Shown here: piece after piece, positions 16,557-24,359 of the stretch
How positions within the stretch are numbered: the stretch's first letter is position 1
Layout: the number at the start of each line of letters is the position of its first letter
Assembly (NCBI RefSeq): GCF_900156745.1
Contig: NZ_LT707065.1
Coordinates: 806,001 to 870,000, forward strand
Length of the DNA stretch: 64,000 bases
Direction: 5' to 3'
Source: Achromobacter sp. MFA1 R4
GTDB taxonomy: Bacteria; Pseudomonadota; Gammaproteobacteria; Burkholderiales; Burkholderiaceae_B
Translations under genes and position numbers: made by a program
Notes under the pieces: model-generated
The model's input: only the letters and a program-made list of their open reading frames with translations
What the model was told of the DNA's origin: nothing
Database searches by the model: none

Positions 16557-17249
16557 TCAGGCAGCCGCCGCCTGCCAGCCCGCCAGCAGCGCCGGCAACT
16601 GCCGCATGTCGGTAAAGACATGCGACACGCCCACGCTGCGCAGCGCCTGCGCGCCGCTGTGGCCGAGGTCGCCGGGGCTGTAGCCGAACACGGTGGCGCC
16701 CGCGGCCACGCCCGCCGTCGCGCCCGTCACCGTGTCTTCGACGATGGCGCAGCGCGCCGGGTCCACGCCCAGCGCCTGCGCGGCGGCCAGGTACACGTCC
16801 GGGAACGGCTTGCTGCGCGGCATTTCGTGACCGCTGAAGACCCGGCCCTCGAAGCAGTCCGCAATGCCCACCTTGGCCAGTTGCAGTTCGACCTTGCGCC
16901 GGTCCGCCCCCGAGGCCACGGCGATGCGGCCGTCCAGCGCCTCGTGCAGCGCGCGCACCGCGCCGGGCGCGCCGGGAATCTCGAGCAGATCGCGGTCCAG
17001 GGCGTCGTTGCGGCGCTGGCGGAACTGGTCGAACCATGCGGGCGAGATCCGGGCGCCGGTGCGCGCCTCGATCAGCGGCAACTCGTCCTTGACCGCCTTC
17101 CCGGTGAAAATCTCCATCGTCTGCGCATGCGTGATGCCCCAGCCCAGTTCATTGAGCATCTCGGTCAGCACGCGGCTGGTGATGGGTTCGGAATCGACCA
17201 GGACGCCGTCGCAGTCGAACAGCACGGCGTCAAAGGGAAAATCAGTCAT
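16557..17249 (-). CDS. HAD superfamily hydrolase (beta-phosphoglucomutase/phosphatase-like)
   Basis: A 230-residue protein with the HAD motifs: motif I D-C-D-G-V-L-V-D-S-E-P (the first residues act as nucleophile and acid), motif II within V-A-S-G-A, motif III lysine in P-R-S-K-P-F-P-D-V-Y, and motif IV E-D-T. The helical cap between motifs I and II is the C1 type of the phosphoglucomutase/phosphoglycolate phosphatase group. Likely substrates are sugar phosphates or phosphoglycolate. It is divergent from the oxygenase-like gene at 17402. Confidence 0.9.
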   Translation of the reverse strand: MTDFPFDAVLFDCDGVLVDSEPITSRVLTEMLNELGWGITHAQTMEIFTGKAVKDELPLIEARTGARISPAWFDQFRQRRNDALDRDLLEIPGAPGAVRALHEALDGRIAVASGADRRKVELQLAKVGIADCFEGRVFSGHEMPRSKPFPDVYLAAAQALGVDPARCAIVEDTVTGATAGVAAGATVFGYSPGDLGHSGAQALRSVGVSHVFTDMRQLPALLAGWQAAAA

Positions 17250-17401
17250 TGCAGGCAGCCGGGGGAGTATCCATGAAGCGGGTAAGCATACTGCACGGCG
17301 GCCCGGCCGCCGGACAGCAAGCCGCGGAGTGTCTCCGCGCCGCATCCTGGCTACGCTGTACGTTCGTATCGACGGCGGCGGCTGCCGCCCTGCCCCCCCC
17401 C

Positions 17402-18070
17402 ATGACCATGACCACGCCCCCTCACCGGCCGCTCGGCCAATACGATTGGCCCCGCATCGCGCGGGACCTGGATGCGCAGGGCTGGGCGATCCTGCCCGCG
17501 CTGTACGCGCCGGACGACGCGCGCGCGCTGGCGCGGCTGCAGGCGTTGGACGGGCCGCTTGCCGATCCCCTCCCGGCGCCGATTGCCCGGCTGCGCGCCG
17601 ATCTCTACACCCGGCTGCTGCCCGTGGCGCGCGCCTGGGCGCAATCGCTGGGCCAGGACGTTGCGTATCCCGACGACCTGGCCGCCTACGCGCGCCAGAA
17701 CCGACGGGCCGGTCAATCGCGCGGCCTGACCGCCCTCCGGCGCCTGGCCGCCGGCGGCTACCAGCCGCTGCTGCAGCATGCCGACGGAACCGATGTTTTT
17801 CCGCTGCGGCTCATCGTCCTGCTGTCCGAGCCCGGCGTGGACTACACGGGCGGCGAAACCGTCATGACCGAGCAGCGCCCGCGCATGCAGTCGCGCCCGA
17901 TGGTGCTGCCCCTGGGCCTGGGCGACGCGGCGGTGATCGCGGTATCGCACCGGCCGGTGCGGGGCGCGCAGGGCGTCTACCGCGTGACGGCGCGCCAGGC
18001 CATCAGCCGCGTGCGCAGCGGCGAGCGCGTCGGCCTGGACCTGATGCTGCACGACGCGCCGTCGCCGTAG
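17402..18070 (+). CDS. Degenerate 2OG-Fe(II) oxygenase paralogue (iron ligands missing)
   Basis: A 222-residue protein homologous along its whole length to the oxygenase at 9912-10625 (shared Y-D-W-P-R-I-A-R-D-L-D-A-Q-G, P-G-V-D-Y-T-G-G-E, L-H-D-A end). At the aligned H-x-D site it has Leu124 and His126, and the distal His is Gln199 (A-R-Q-A-I-S). A shifted His126-x-Asp128 pair is present but is out of register. The Arg for 2-oxoglutarate seems kept (S-G-E-R). The frame is intact, so this is a probable non-enzymatic or re-purposed homologue rather than a pseudogene. Confidence 0.8.
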   Translation: MTMTTPPHRPLGQYDWPRIARDLDAQGWAILPALYAPDDARALARLQALDGPLADPLPAPIARLRADLYTRLLPVARAWAQSLGQDVAYPDDLAAYARQNRRAGQSRGLTALRRLAAGGYQPLLQHADGTDVFPLRLIVLLSEPGVDYTGGETVMTEQRPRMQSRPMVLPLGLGDAAVIAVSHRPVRGAQGVYRVTARQAISRVRSGERVGLDLMLHDAPSP

Positions 18071-18085
18071 CGCGTTTGCCCGCCC

Positions 18086-20548
18086 TCAGAAATCCATCGA
18101 CGCCGACAGCATCACCGTGCGCGGCACGCCCTGGGAAATCGTGCCGTACGACGCCACCCCCGACCAATAGGCGCGGTTGAACACGTTGACCACGTTGGCG
18201 CGCAGCGTCACGTCCTTGCCCTGGACCTTGACGGCGTAGCGCGCGCCCAGGTCGAACGTGGTCCATGACGGTACGGACTGCGTGTTGGCCTGGTTGATGT
18301 ATTCGCGGCCGGTGTAGATCATGCCCCCGGTCAGCGTCAGCCCAGCCACCCACGGCGTATCCCACTCGGCGCCCAGGTTGACCGCGACGGTCGGCACGCC
18401 CACCGGCCGATTGCCGCGCGTGGCGGCGCTGTTGGTGCGCGTGAGCTCGCCGTCCAGGAAAGTCACGCCGCCCAGCAGGCGCAGGCCGCGCAGCGGCTCG
18501 CCGGACACGTTCAGCTCCAGCCCGCGGTTGCGCTGCTCGCTGTCCGCGGCGTACACGCCGTTGGTGAGCTGGCCGCTGGGCTTGGTGATCTCGAACGCGC
18601 TCAGCGTCACCATGGCGCTGTCCAGTTCCACCTTGACGCCCACTTCCTTCTGCCTGGCCTTGTACGGCTTGAAGACCTCGCCCGCATTGGTGGCGGTCGC
18701 TGGCGCCACGTCGCCCTTGCTCAGGCCTTCGATGTAATTGGCGTAGAACGAGACATTGCGCCACGGCTTGATGACCAGCCCGGCCAGCGGCGTGGTCGCG
18801 CTCTCGTCGTAGCTGACGGTGCGCACGCCGGTCGCGCCATTGAAGTTGCGCGATTCGATGCGCTGGTGGCGCACGCCCAGCGTAAGCTGCGCCCGATCGT
18901 CCAGGATGCTCAGCGTGTCGGCCAGCGCCAGCCCGGACAGGTCGGACGACGACACCTTGGGCACGTTGGCCGGCGCGGGGATGTGCTGCGCCGGACGCGT
19001 AATCGGATCGTAGATGTTGGACGTCAGCGGCGTGCCGTTCACGCTGGCCTGCAGGTTGCGATCGCTGTACAGGCTGCCCATGACGGTCACCGCGTGGCGC
19101 ACCGGCCCGGTGTCCAGCTGCGCGCGCAGGCCGGCGTTGTAGGTGCTGCGGTTGACCTGGAAGCGGAAGTTGTTCGGCGTCACCACCGTGTCGCCGGCTT
19201 CGTTCACGATGGTGGGCGTCTGGTCCGACAGGCGCGAGACGAAGGTGTCCGAGCCGCCCGCGTCGGCAAACACCGTCAGGCGGTCGCTGATGTCGTACTC
19301 CACGCGCAGCAGCGCCGACTCGCCGTCCGATTTCCACCAGCCCCAGGGCTGGGTGGCGTTGCGGCGGCCATCGGGCGCGCGCGGCACGGCGATGCCGGGC
19401 GCGACCAGGAACGGCCGCGTCGGGGTGTCGATCTTTTCATGCTGGGTCAGCAGGTCCAGCGAGGCGCGCAGCCGCTCGCCCTGGTAATCCAGCGACAGCG
19501 CGCCGATGCTCGTGCGCGAGTTCATGTTGTCCAGCGGCGTATCGCCCTGCCGGTGCATGCCGTTGACCCGCACGCCCCATTCGCCGGCGTCGCCGAAGCG
19601 GCGGCTCAGGTCCACGCGGGCGCCGAATTGCGAATCAGCCATGTAGTCGGCCGACACGCGGGTCAGGTCGTCGGGCAGCGACCGCTTGGGCACCATATTG
19701 ATCACGCCGCCCACGCCGCTGTTGGGGGACATGCCGTACAGCAGCGCCGCCGGCCCCTTCAGCACTTCCACGCGCTCGATGTAGTCGGTGAAGACGTGGT
19801 AGTTGGGCGCCACGCCATAGACGCCGTCGAACGCGATCTCGCCCAGGTTGCCCTCGCCGATGGGAAAGCCGCGGATGTAGAACGAGTCGGTCACGCCGCC
19901 GATCTGGCCGGTAAAGCGCACGGACGGCTCGACAGTCAGCGCGTCGGCCAGGGTCACGGCCTGGCGATTCGCCAGCAGGTCGGACGTATAGCTGGTGACG
20001 TTGAACGGCGTGTCCATCACATCGCGGTTGCCCAGCAGGCCGAGCCGGGCGCCGCGGGCGACCTGTCCGCCGGCGAATTCGACCGGCAACGTGGACGGTC
20101 CCACGCCCGCGCCATCCACGGTGACCGCGGGCAGCAGGGTGGCCTCGCCCGCGGCGGCCGGCAGTTTGCGCAATGCATACGCCCCGCCGCCCTGTTCCGA
20201 CAGGGCAACGCCAGAGCCGGCCAGCAGGCGGGCAAAGCCCTCGCGCACGGAGTAGGCGCCCTGCAGGCCGTCGCTGTGCAGGCCCGCGACCATTGCGGGG
20301 TCGAACGACAGCGGCACACCCGCCGCGGCCGCGAACTGCGCCAGGACGTCGCCCAGCGGGCCCGCCGCGATGGCATACGACTTGCGCGCGGCGGCAGCGG
20401 CGGGCTCGGCCGCCTGCGCCAGCGCCGGCGCGCCCGCAACGGCCAGCAGCGCCAGTCCCAGGCCGGCGGCGCGGGCCAGGGCCGCGGCGGGCGACAGGAC
20501 GGCGCGGACGCGGGGCGGGCGCGGCGATCGGGAGATTCGGATAACCAT
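18086..20548 (-). CDS. TonB-dependent siderophore receptor with FecA-type signalling domain (unit 1)
   Basis: An 820-residue outer-membrane protein: signal peptide to about residue 45, an STN signalling domain (A-G-P-L-G-D-V-L-A-Q-F then G-S-G-V-A-L, about 55-130), a plug (P-A-V-T-V-D-G, V-L-K-G-P-A-A-L-L-Y-G, G-G-V-I-N-M-V-P-K) and a 22-strand barrel ending in aromatic F. STN domains contact a FecR-type protein, whose gene is next upstream. Start at M-V-I-R-I-S-R with AAGGA nearby. It imports an unidentified ferric siderophore in an energy-dependent way. Last gene of the fecI-fecR-receptor unit. Confidence 0.93.
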   Translation of the reverse strand: MVIRISRSPRPPRVRAVLSPAAALARAAGLGLALLAVAGAPALAQAAEPAAAAARKSYAIAAGPLGDVLAQFAAAAGVPLSFDPAMVAGLHSDGLQGAYSVREGFARLLAGSGVALSEQGGGAYALRKLPAAAGEATLLPAVTVDGAGVGPSTLPVEFAGGQVARGARLGLLGNRDVMDTPFNVTSYTSDLLANRQAVTLADALTVEPSVRFTGQIGGVTDSFYIRGFPIGEGNLGEIAFDGVYGVAPNYHVFTDYIERVEVLKGPAALLYGMSPNSGVGGVINMVPKRSLPDDLTRVSADYMADSQFGARVDLSRRFGDAGEWGVRVNGMHRQGDTPLDNMNSRTSIGALSLDYQGERLRASLDLLTQHEKIDTPTRPFLVAPGIAVPRAPDGRRNATQPWGWWKSDGESALLRVEYDISDRLTVFADAGGSDTFVSRLSDQTPTIVNEAGDTVVTPNNFRFQVNRSTYNAGLRAQLDTGPVRHAVTVMGSLYSDRNLQASVNGTPLTSNIYDPITRPAQHIPAPANVPKVSSSDLSGLALADTLSILDDRAQLTLGVRHQRIESRNFNGATGVRTVSYDESATTPLAGLVIKPWRNVSFYANYIEGLSKGDVAPATATNAGEVFKPYKARQKEVGVKVELDSAMVTLSAFEITKPSGQLTNGVYAADSEQRNRGLELNVSGEPLRGLRLLGGVTFLDGELTRTNSAATRGNRPVGVPTVAVNLGAEWDTPWVAGLTLTGGMIYTGREYINQANTQSVPSWTTFDLGARYAVKVQGKDVTLRANVVNVFNRAYWSGVASYGTISQGVPRTVMLSASMDF

Positions 20549-20644
20549 GAAACGATCCTTCGTGGGTGTCGGGGTGGCGCGCGTGTCGCGACGGTTCACC
20601 CGGTACACCGGACGAAGCGGAAAAAAGTGTCAGGCCATCGGCGA

Positions 20645-21613
20645 TTAATTTGTAACCGCGGCGCGCGGCCCCACCGTCGTCCACAACGGCGTCATCCGGC
20701 TCACCCTGACCGGCAGCGTCTTTTCCAGCAGGCGCAGGCTGGCGTCGATGTCATTCAGCGGGAAGGCGCCCGACACCCGCAGCCCCGCCACCGCGGGATC
20801 GCACCGCAGCACGCCCCGCCGATAGCGGGCCAGTTCATCCACCAGATCCGCCAGCCGCCAATTGCGCGCGGCCAGCATGCCGTCCACCCACGACGCCGCC
20901 GCGCCGTCGGCGGCAACCGGCGCCGCGGCCTCGCGCGCGGTGAAGACGGTCTGCTCGCCCGCCGCCAGCACCAGGCCCGAATCCGTCCGGGCGGGCTGGA
21001 CCTGCACCGCGCCGTCGAACACCGCGACGCGGACACGGCCGCCTTCTTCCCGGACCAGGAAGCGCGTGCCCAGCGCGCGCAGGCTGCCCTGCGCGGTCTG
21101 CACGACGAAGGGGCGGTGGACCGGCGCAGGATCGCGCCCTGTCGTCAGCAGGATTTCGCCGCCGCGCAGCCAGAGGACACGCTGCGTGGGGCTGTAGTCG
21201 ACATCGACGGCGCTGCCGGTGTTCAGCACCAGCTCGGTCCCATCGGCCAGCGCCACGCGGCGCTGCTCGCCCGTCGCCGTGCGCAGGTCCGCGCGCCATT
21301 CGCGCCAGGGCAGTTCGCGCGCGCCCATCCACGCCGCGGGTCCCAGCACCAGCAACCCAGCCAACGCGCGCAAGGCCTGCCGGCGTGCGGCGCGGTCGGC
21401 CTGGCGCAACGCCTGCCCGCCCAGGCGCGGCGGCACCTGGCCGAAGCCGCGCAGCATCGCCTCGACGCGCTGCCAGGCGGCTTCGTGCGCGGCGCTGCGC
21501 GCGCGCCAGCGGTCGAAGGCCGCGCGGTCCGCCACCGACAGGGTCTCGGATTGCAAGCGCACCAGCCAGCCGGCCGCTTCCTGCAGGATGGCGGGGTCGA
21601 TGGCCGCGTTCAC
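20645..21613 (-). CDS. FecR family anti-sigma/signal transducer (unit 1)
   Basis: A 322-residue protein: an N-terminal cytoplasmic region (A-A-G-W-L-V-R-L-Q-S, F-D-R-W-R-A-R-S-A-A-H-E-A-A-W), one membrane helix near 82-97, then the periplasmic FecR beta domain (R-T-A-T-G-E-Q-R-R-V-A-L-A-D-G-T, L-N-T-G-S-A-V) and a C-terminal STN-binding region. It passes the receptor-occupied signal to the sigma factor. Its ATG overlaps the fecI stop by 4 bp, showing coupling. The receptor gene follows after 96 bp. Confidence 0.93.
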   Translation of the reverse strand: MNAAIDPAILQEAAGWLVRLQSETLSVADRAAFDRWRARSAAHEAAWQRVEAMLRGFGQVPPRLGGQALRQADRAARRQALRALAGLLVLGPAAWMGARELPWREWRADLRTATGEQRRVALADGTELVLNTGSAVDVDYSPTQRVLWLRGGEILLTTGRDPAPVHRPFVVQTAQGSLRALGTRFLVREEGGRVRVAVFDGAVQVQPARTDSGLVLAAGEQTVFTAREAAAPVAADGAAASWVDGMLAARNWRLADLVDELARYRRGVLRCDPAVAGLRVSGAFPLNDIDASLRLLEKTLPVRVSRMTPLWTTVGPRAAVTN

Positions 21614-22131
21614 GGCGCGTCCGCCTGGTAGGCGATCAGGCAGGCGGCGAACGCGGCCTGCATGTGGCGCTTCACGGTGGACAGCGATACGCGCTGCGTC
21701 CGCGCGATCTCCTCATAACCCATGCCATCAAACTGCGACATCAGGAAAGCCTCGCGCGTGCGGGCTGACAGCGAACGCAGGGCGGCATCGATGGCGTGCA
21801 GCGTTTCCAGGATGAGTGCGCGCGCCTCCGGCGACGGCGCCTCGGCCGCGGGCAATTGCGCCACCGCGGCGAGATACGCGTCTTCCACCGCGCGGCGGCG
21901 CCAGTGATCCGCCACCAGGCCCTTGGCGATGTGGGTCAGCAGCGCGCGCGGCTCGGCGCCCGCCTCCTGCCTGCGCCGTCCGGCCATCAGCCGCACGAAC
22001 GTGTCGTGCGCCAGATCGGCGGCATCGAAAGAACTGCCCAGCTTTCCGCGCAACCACGTCGCCAGCCAGCCGTGGTGTTCTCGATAAAGCTTCGTGACGT
22101 TATCGGCGCAGGAAGATTGCGGCGCAGGCAA
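21610..22131 (-). CDS. FecI-like ECF sigma factor (unit 1)
   Basis: A 173-residue ECF sigma: region 2 with D-A-A-D-L-A-H-D-T-F-V-R-L, and region 4 with M-G-Y-E-E-I-A-R-T-Q-R-V-S-L-S-T-V-K-R-H. Directs RNA polymerase to the promoter of the receptor gene when the siderophore is present. The start is a TTG at 22131 with GAGGTG before it; no in-frame ATG gives a full-length protein. A Fur-like box lies upstream at 22151-22169. Divergent from the hybrid histidine kinase. Confidence 0.92.
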   Translation of the reverse strand: MPAPQSSCADNVTKLYREHHGWLATWLRGKLGSSFDAADLAHDTFVRLMAGRRRQEAGAEPRALLTHIAKGLVADHWRRRAVEDAYLAAVAQLPAAEAPSPEARALILETLHAIDAALRSLSARTREAFLMSQFDGMGYEEIARTQRVSLSTVKRHMQAAFAACLIAYQADAP

Positions 22132-22150
22132 GGCGCACCTCGGACCATAT

Positions 22151-22169
22151 GCAAATAGGAATTATTTTT
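22151..22169. promoter_or_regulatory. Putative Fur box upstream of fecI unit 1
   Basis: gcaaataggaattattttt matches 11 of 19 positions of the Fur consensus and contains the dyad AAATA-N5-TATTT. It lies 20 bp upstream of the fecI start in an AT-rich patch, so iron repression is expected. It could also affect the divergent kinase gene. Confidence 0.45.
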
Positions 22170-22254
22170 ATTTTATACGAGCCTGCCGAGCGGCGCTGGC
22201 GTGCCCACGTCCCGGGGGGCGGTGGGATAGAATCGATCACTTCCAGCCACGTAG

Positions 22255-23931
22255 ATGAGCGCCATGCAGAACGACCCGTCCATGCCTCGTTTTCTTGCCA
22301 GCGGTGGAGAAATGGGCGTACGGGTCGGCGTCCATGACTGGGCGGCCACGCCGCTGGGTCCCCTCTCCACCTGGCCCGCCTCCCTGCGCATCGCCGCGGG
22401 CATGGTGCTGTCATCCCGGTTCCCGGCCTGCCTGGTCTGGGGCCCCGAGCTGATCTCCCTCTACAACGATGCCTTCGTGCCCATCCTGGGCGCCAAGCCG
22501 GACGCGTTGGGCCGCCCGTTCAACGAGGTCTGGCACGAAGCCTGGCCGCTGATCGGCCCCATCGCGGAACGCGCCTTCGCGGGCGAGCCCACCTTCATCG
22601 AAGACTACGCGCTGGAAATCCAGCGCTACGGCCGCGCGGAGATGGCAAGTTTCACGTTCTGCTATAGCCCGGTGCGCGACGAAGACGGCAAGGTGGTCGG
22701 GATGATCGACACGGTCATCGAGACCACTGCCCGCATCGGCGCCGAGAAGGCGCAGGCCGACGCGCTGCGCCTGACCGAAGAGGCGCTGCGCCAGAGCCAG
22801 AAGATGGAAGCGGTGGGACAGCTTGCGGGCGGGGTGGCGCATGACTTCAACAATCTGCTGACCGGCATTTCGGGCAGCCTGGAACTGCTGAGCCAGCGCG
22901 TCGCGCAGGGCCGGCTCAACGAGCTGGAGCGCCACATCGCGGTGGCGAAAAGCAGCGCCACGAAGGCCGGCGTCCTCACGCGCCGCCTGCTGACCTTTTC
23001 CCGCCACCATCCGCTCGAGCGCCGGGCCGTGGACATCAACCAGGTCATCGGCGACATGGAGGATCTGATCCGGCGCAGCGCCGGCGCGGCGGTCACGCTG
23101 GAACTGGAGTGCGACCGCGGGCTGTGGCCCGTCTGGATCGACTCGCACCAGCTCGAGAACGCGCTGCTGAACCTGTGCCTGAATGCCCGCGACGCCATGT
23201 CCTCCAGCGGCGCCTTGCGCATCGAGACGCGCAAAGTCGCCCTGCCCACCGGCGCCACGCGCGAGTTCCGGATCGAGGCCGGCGATTACGTCCTGCTGCG
23301 CGTGTCCGACGCGGGCTGCGGCATGACGCCCGAGATCGTGCAGCGCATGTTCGAGCCCTTCTACACCACCAAGCCGGCTGAACGGGGCACCGGGCTGGGG
23401 CTGTCGCTGGTGCACGACTTCGTCCGGCAATCGGGCGGGCATGTGCACGTGCGTTCGCAGCCGGGACAGGGCACGGACATCGACCTGTATTTTCCGCGCC
23501 ATGGCGGGGCGGCGATGGAGCCCCCGGCGGCCTTGCCGGCGGCAACGGCCGAGCCGCCCCGGGTCTCCCAGGGCGAAACGGTGCTGCTGGCCGAAGACGA
23601 CGCCGCGGTGCGCGAAGTCACGGCCGAAGTCCTGAAAGAAATGGGCTATACCGTGCTCGAAGTGACAGACGGGGCCAGCGCCCTCAAGCACCTGAACGCC
23701 AACGCACGGATCGATCTGCTGGTCTGCGATCTGGCGCTGCCGGGCGGCATGAACGGACGCCGGGTCGCCGAAATGGGCCAGGCGCTGCGGCCCGGCATGA
23801 AAGTGCTGTTCATCACGGGCTATGGCGAAAGCGCCGAAGGCGCCAATGCGCCCGTGTCAGGCGCCCCCCTGCTGCTCAAGCCCTACACCCTGGACGACCT
23901 GATGCGCGAGGTGCACGCGCTGATGCGCTGA
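22255..23931 (+). CDS. Hybrid histidine kinase (PAS-HisKA-HATPase-REC)
   Basis: A 558-residue cytoplasmic protein with no membrane helix. Order: PAS-like sensor (about 50-165; S-L-Y-N-D-A-F-V-P-I-L-G), HisKA with phospho-acceptor His196 in G-G-V-A-H-D-F-N-N-L-L, HATPase_c (N-A-R-D-A-M, G-C-G-M-T-P-E, G-T-G-L-G-L-S), and a receiver domain (about 440-558) whose acceptor is Asp492 (L-L-V-C-D-L-A-L-P). The H-D-F-N-N form is typical of HWE/FixL-like soluble kinases. No separate response regulator is adjacent. A second start is 9 bases downstream (M-Q-N-D). Confidence 0.9.
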   Translation: MSAMQNDPSMPRFLASGGEMGVRVGVHDWAATPLGPLSTWPASLRIAAGMVLSSRFPACLVWGPELISLYNDAFVPILGAKPDALGRPFNEVWHEAWPLIGPIAERAFAGEPTFIEDYALEIQRYGRAEMASFTFCYSPVRDEDGKVVGMIDTVIETTARIGAEKAQADALRLTEEALRQSQKMEAVGQLAGGVAHDFNNLLTGISGSLELLSQRVAQGRLNELERHIAVAKSSATKAGVLTRRLLTFSRHHPLERRAVDINQVIGDMEDLIRRSAGAAVTLELECDRGLWPVWIDSHQLENALLNLCLNARDAMSSSGALRIETRKVALPTGATREFRIEAGDYVLLRVSDAGCGMTPEIVQRMFEPFYTTKPAERGTGLGLSLVHDFVRQSGGHVHVRSQPGQGTDIDLYFPRHGGAAMEPPAALPAATAEPPRVSQGETVLLAEDDAAVREVTAEVLKEMGYTVLEVTDGASALKHLNANARIDLLVCDLALPGGMNGRRVAEMGQALRPGMKVLFITGYGESAEGANAPVSGAPLLLKPYTLDDLMREVHALMR

Positions 23932-23943
23932 TGTGCTGACCCG

Positions 23944-24297
23944 TCAATCCGGCAGCCTGCGCCGCGCCGACCAGATCCAGAACAAGGCCCCCATCGACAG
24001 CAGCATCGCGCACAGCAGGCAGGCAAAACAGATCAAGAGGCCAAAGAAGTAATAGCGGTCATAGACCCGCGCCGCCCACCACGCGACGCCGCCATATACC
24101 GCCATGACAAGGAACGGCAGCCATAGCACCGCGACCCCGGCGCGCCGCCAGCCGGGCGTGTTCAGGCGCGGATATTTTTCAGGCCGCGCCCGCAGCCACA
24201 GCGCCAGCACGGACAGGACCGGCAGCAGGAACGCCAGCACCGCCAGCACCAGCACACCCGCGTCCAGGAACGTCGCCACGAACTCGCGCAAGATCAT
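23944..24297 (-). CDS. Small inner-membrane protein of unknown function
   Basis: A 117-residue protein with three likely membrane helices (D-A-G-V-L-V-L-A-V-L-A-F-L; A-G-V-A-V-L-W-L-P-F-L-V-M-A-V-Y; G-L-L-I-C-F-A-C-L-L-C-A-M-L-L) and a basic loop after the first. Start placed at the ATG at 24297; a GTG at 24342 is possible, since the GAGGAG before the ATG is too close to it. I do not recognise a family. It ends convergently with the kinase gene and lies downstream of the unit 2 receptor gene on the same strand. Confidence 0.65.
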   Translation of the reverse strand: MILREFVATFLDAGVLVLAVLAFLLPVLSVLALWLRARPEKYPRLNTPGWRRAGVAVLWLPFLVMAVYGGVAWWAARVYDRYYFFGLLICFACLLCAMLLSMGALFWIWSARRRLPD

Positions 24298-24359
24298 CTC
24301 CTCGCACGGCGCATTGGCGGCGCCGTCCCGGATGTTATACACGAGCCCCGGCTACAGCC

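Noticed and set aside
18866-21631. Open frame of 921 codons antisense to receptor 1 and fecR
   Set aside because: Same cause: a mirror of the true minus-strand genes, without ribosome site or recognisable domain.
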